A DNA stretch of 64,000 bases from Aequorivita aquimaris. GTDB lineage: Bacteria; Bacteroidota; Bacteroidia; Flavobacteriales; Flavobacteriaceae. Made by a program: the position numbers and the translations under genes. Within the stretch, counting starts at the first letter, position 1. Each line of letters opens with the position of its first letter. The stretch is taken from positions 124,001-188,000 of the forward strand of contig NZ_JRWG01000002.1 in assembly GCF_001573155.1 (NCBI RefSeq). The letters run 5' to 3'. The notes beneath the pieces were generated by a model. The model was not told the DNA's origin, searched no databases, and saw nothing but the letters and a program-made list of their open reading frames with translations. This document shows positions 62,502 to 64,000 of this stretch, one piece after another.

Positions 62502-63137
62502 TTATTTGCCGTTATATGTGTTCATCGTAATATTCATCCCTGCGAGGGCAAAGGATTCAATAATTTTACAGCTTAACTCCAGCCTCTCGGGCAGTTGTTT
62601 TTCCTCTTCGGCTTCCCATTCGCCCAAAACGTAATCTACCTGTCTCCCTTTTGAGAAAGCATCGCTTATCCCGAAACGGAAACGGTTGTAATTGGTGGTT
62701 TGCAGCGTATTCTGAATATCCTTCAACCCGTTGTGCCCACCGTCGCTGCCTTTGGTTTTTATGCGAATGGTTCCAAAGGCCAAATTTAAATCGTCCGTAA
62801 TCACCAGCATATTTTCCAAAGGGATTTTTTCTTTTTCAAGCCAGTAATTTACGGCCTTTCCGCTTAAATTCATATACGTGCTCGGCTTCAGAAATATGAG
62901 CGTTCTTCCTTTTACTTTATGCGAAGTAACGTCGCCCAATTTTGCCGTTTCCCACGAAAGTGAATTCTTTTCGGCATAAAAATCAACCACTTTAAAACCG
63001 ATGTTGTGGCGGGTGTTTGCGTATTTTGGGCCAATATTGCCAAGGCCCACAATAAGGAATTTCTTCATTGGATCTGTTTCTTCTGAAATAGTATCGACAG
63101 TTTTTGCCGAAAAAAGTTTTTTGAAAAATGAAAACAT
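62502..63137 (-). CDS. pth: Peptidyl-tRNA hydrolase
   Basis: 211 residues from MFSFFKKLFS. Releases peptides from stalled peptidyl-tRNA. The enzyme core begins at MKKFLIVGLGNIGPKYANTR (internal Met24), with N34 and catalytic H44 in NTRHNIGFK, an aspartate in ITDDLNLAFG, and GSDGGHNGLK. Flavobacterial Pth proteins often carry such a short FxxLF-type leader, so I keep this start, but the ATG at 63068 or the one at 63173 are possible. It stops 2 bp before the ribF ATG. Confidence 0.93.
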   Translation of the reverse strand: MFSFFKKLFSAKTVDTISEETDPMKKFLIVGLGNIGPKYANTRHNIGFKVVDFYAEKNSLSWETAKLGDVTSHKVKGRTLIFLKPSTYMNLSGKAVNYWLEKEKIPLENMLVITDDLNLAFGTIRIKTKGSDGGHNGLKDIQNTLQTTNYNRFRFGISDAFSKGRQVDYVLGEWEAEEEKQLPERLELSCKIIESFALAGMNITMNTYNGK

Positions 63138-63169
63138 ACTACTGTCAATCTTCGGTAAAAATAAAAAAA

Positions 63170-63200
63170 GCACCCCGAATTAACGGGATGCTTTTGGGTA
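63170..63200 (-). terminator. Hairpin between rplY and pth
   Basis: AAAGCATCCCG and CGGGATGCTTTT flank AATTAACGGG-type loop sequence (on the plus strand: AAAAAAAGCACCCCGAATTAACGGGATGCTTTT). The stem is imperfect at its centre, with a terminal T run on the plus strand and an A/T run on the minus strand. It probably ends the rplY transcript. Confidence 0.6.
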
Positions 63201-63218
63201 ATCTTCTTAAAAAGAAAT

Positions 63219-63866
63219 TTATTCCTTTACTGCAGCAACATCATCGGTTTCTGTAGCTGGAACTTCTTCTCCTTCTGCACCTTCAGCAGTTTCATCTTCT
63301 TCTTCAACTTCGTCCACAATGGCGGTACGTGAAGTTCTAACCTGACAGATAACAGTGTTATCTGGGTGCATGATTTTGTAATTGTCAGTTTTAAGTGACT
63401 TTGTGTACATTTTGTTACCAATACGCATTTCGGTAATGTCTGCCTCAATAAAATCCGGTAGATTTTCTGGCAAAGCCTTCACACGAAGTTTACGTGTAAC
63501 AATACGCAAAACCCCACCGTTACGAACACCGCGAGAGTTACCAACGGTACGCACCGGAATTTCCATAGTTACTTCCTTGTCATCAAAAATTTGATAAAAA
63601 TCGATGTGAAGAATACGGTCAGTCACTGGGTGAAATTGTATATCCTGAAGGATGGCGTTAATCTTTGTGCCTCCCAGGTTGATTACAACTGTGTGTACGT
63701 CTGGAGTGTAAACCAAGTCTTTAAATGCAATTTCCTCTGCTGAAAAGCTAATTGGCTCATCCCCTCCGTAAACTACGCAAGGAACCATTCCAGCATTACG
63801 TAGGGCTTTCGTTGCCTTTTTGCCCACGCTTTCTCTTTGTGATCCTTTAATTGTAATAGATTTCAT
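63219..63866 (-). CDS. rplY: 50S ribosomal protein L25/general stress protein Ctc
   Basis: 215 residues, the long (CTC/TL5) form: an N-terminal L25 5S-rRNA-binding domain (about 1-92, [28 protein letters not shown]), a C-terminal beta domain (about 93-185) and an acidic tail (about 185-215, rich in Glu). Incorporates into the large ribosomal subunit. A hairpin and promoter sit just upstream (63895-63932). Confidence 0.95.
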   Translation of the reverse strand: MKSITIKGSQRESVGKKATKALRNAGMVPCVVYGGDEPISFSAEEIAFKDLVYTPDVHTVVINLGGTKINAILQDIQFHPVTDRILHIDFYQIFDDKEVTMEIPVRTVGNSRGVRNGGVLRIVTRKLRVKALPENLPDFIEADITEMRIGNKMYTKSLKTDNYKIMHPDNTVICQVRTSRTAIVDEVEEEDETAEGAEGEEVPATETDDVAAVKE

Positions 63867-63894
63867 TTTGTTTGAATTGTTTATTTATTAAAAA

Positions 63895-63932
63895 ACTCCC
63901 TAAAAAGCTGTTTTTTAGGGAGTGCAAAGATA
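63895..63932 (-). promoter_or_regulatory. rplY promoter with leader hairpin
   Basis: On the minus strand, TATCTTTG (63932-63925) is a perfect -7 element. Directly below it lies ACTCCCTAAAA...TTTTAGGGAGT (63923-63895) followed by TTTTTT, a full intrinsic terminator. It ends 28 bp before the rplY ATG. It is either the end of an upstream gene beyond the window or an attenuator at the very 5' end of the rplY mRNA. Confidence 0.5.
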
Positions 63933-64000
63933 AATTTTATTTTGGATTATCCGTTTAGGAAATTTGATTTTTTCCGTGTGAAGAAGTTTACATTAAAAAC

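Overview
The window is a stretch of chromosome from a bacterium of the phylum Bacteroidota, most likely family Flavobacteriaceae. Three things point there: proteins with type IX secretion (T9SS) C-terminal sorting tails, promoters of the TTG...TAnnTTTG type in place of -35/-10 boxes, and flavobacterial gene pairings. I cannot name the genus. It is almost entirely core chromosome. I see no insertion sequence, prophage, CRISPR array or rRNA operon, and one tRNA gene.

Layout. 1-4341: a secreted M23 peptidase, pyrH, frr and a DUF5686-like outer-membrane barrel. 4414-4707: a 21-bp tandem repeat array. 4872-11006: an MMPL/RND-type exporter, asnS, rpoN and a small membrane protein. 11001-14163 (minus): a PorT-like barrel behind an ExbB-membrane protein-ExbD-ExbD energy-transduction operon. 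14285-19681: tRNA-Ser(GGA), asparaginase, TatD nuclease, an aspartyl protease, a two-component system and a 47-residue membrane protein. 19757-24985 (minus): odhB, odhA and a polyprenyl diphosphate synthase. 25142-31832: a TetR-controlled tripartite RND efflux operon. 32036-39959: aspS, a lipoprotein cluster, a ClC channel, a cold-shock gene, tadA and dxs. 40008-44106 (minus): a T9SS M36 metallopeptidase and a dGTPase.

44176-52871 looks like a phosphate-starvation locus. It holds a lipoprotein and TonB-dependent receptor pair, a phosphate-selective porin, and a Pit transporter with a PhoU-like tail. Three promoters here carry NNTAACN units repeated every 11 bp, at -42 and -31 from the TTTG of the -7 element. 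That is the 7+4 bp geometry of PhoB boxes. A fourth cluster of the same units precedes a gene-free transcript candidate that ends in a good terminator, a possible phosphate-regulated small RNA.

53015-63866: a secreted protein, then nrdA and nrdB (minus) separated by a four-helix-bundle (23S rRNA intervening-sequence family) gene lying between two near-identical 56-bp direct repeats. After these come serS, a ParE/RelE-type toxin-antitoxin pair, a vitamin-K-carboxylase-like (HTTM) membrane protein with the key Lys and His kept, ribF, pth and rplY.

Functions are from recognition of motifs in the translated sequence, with no database search. Start codons were moved from the longest frame where a promoter, terminator or signal peptide argued for it.
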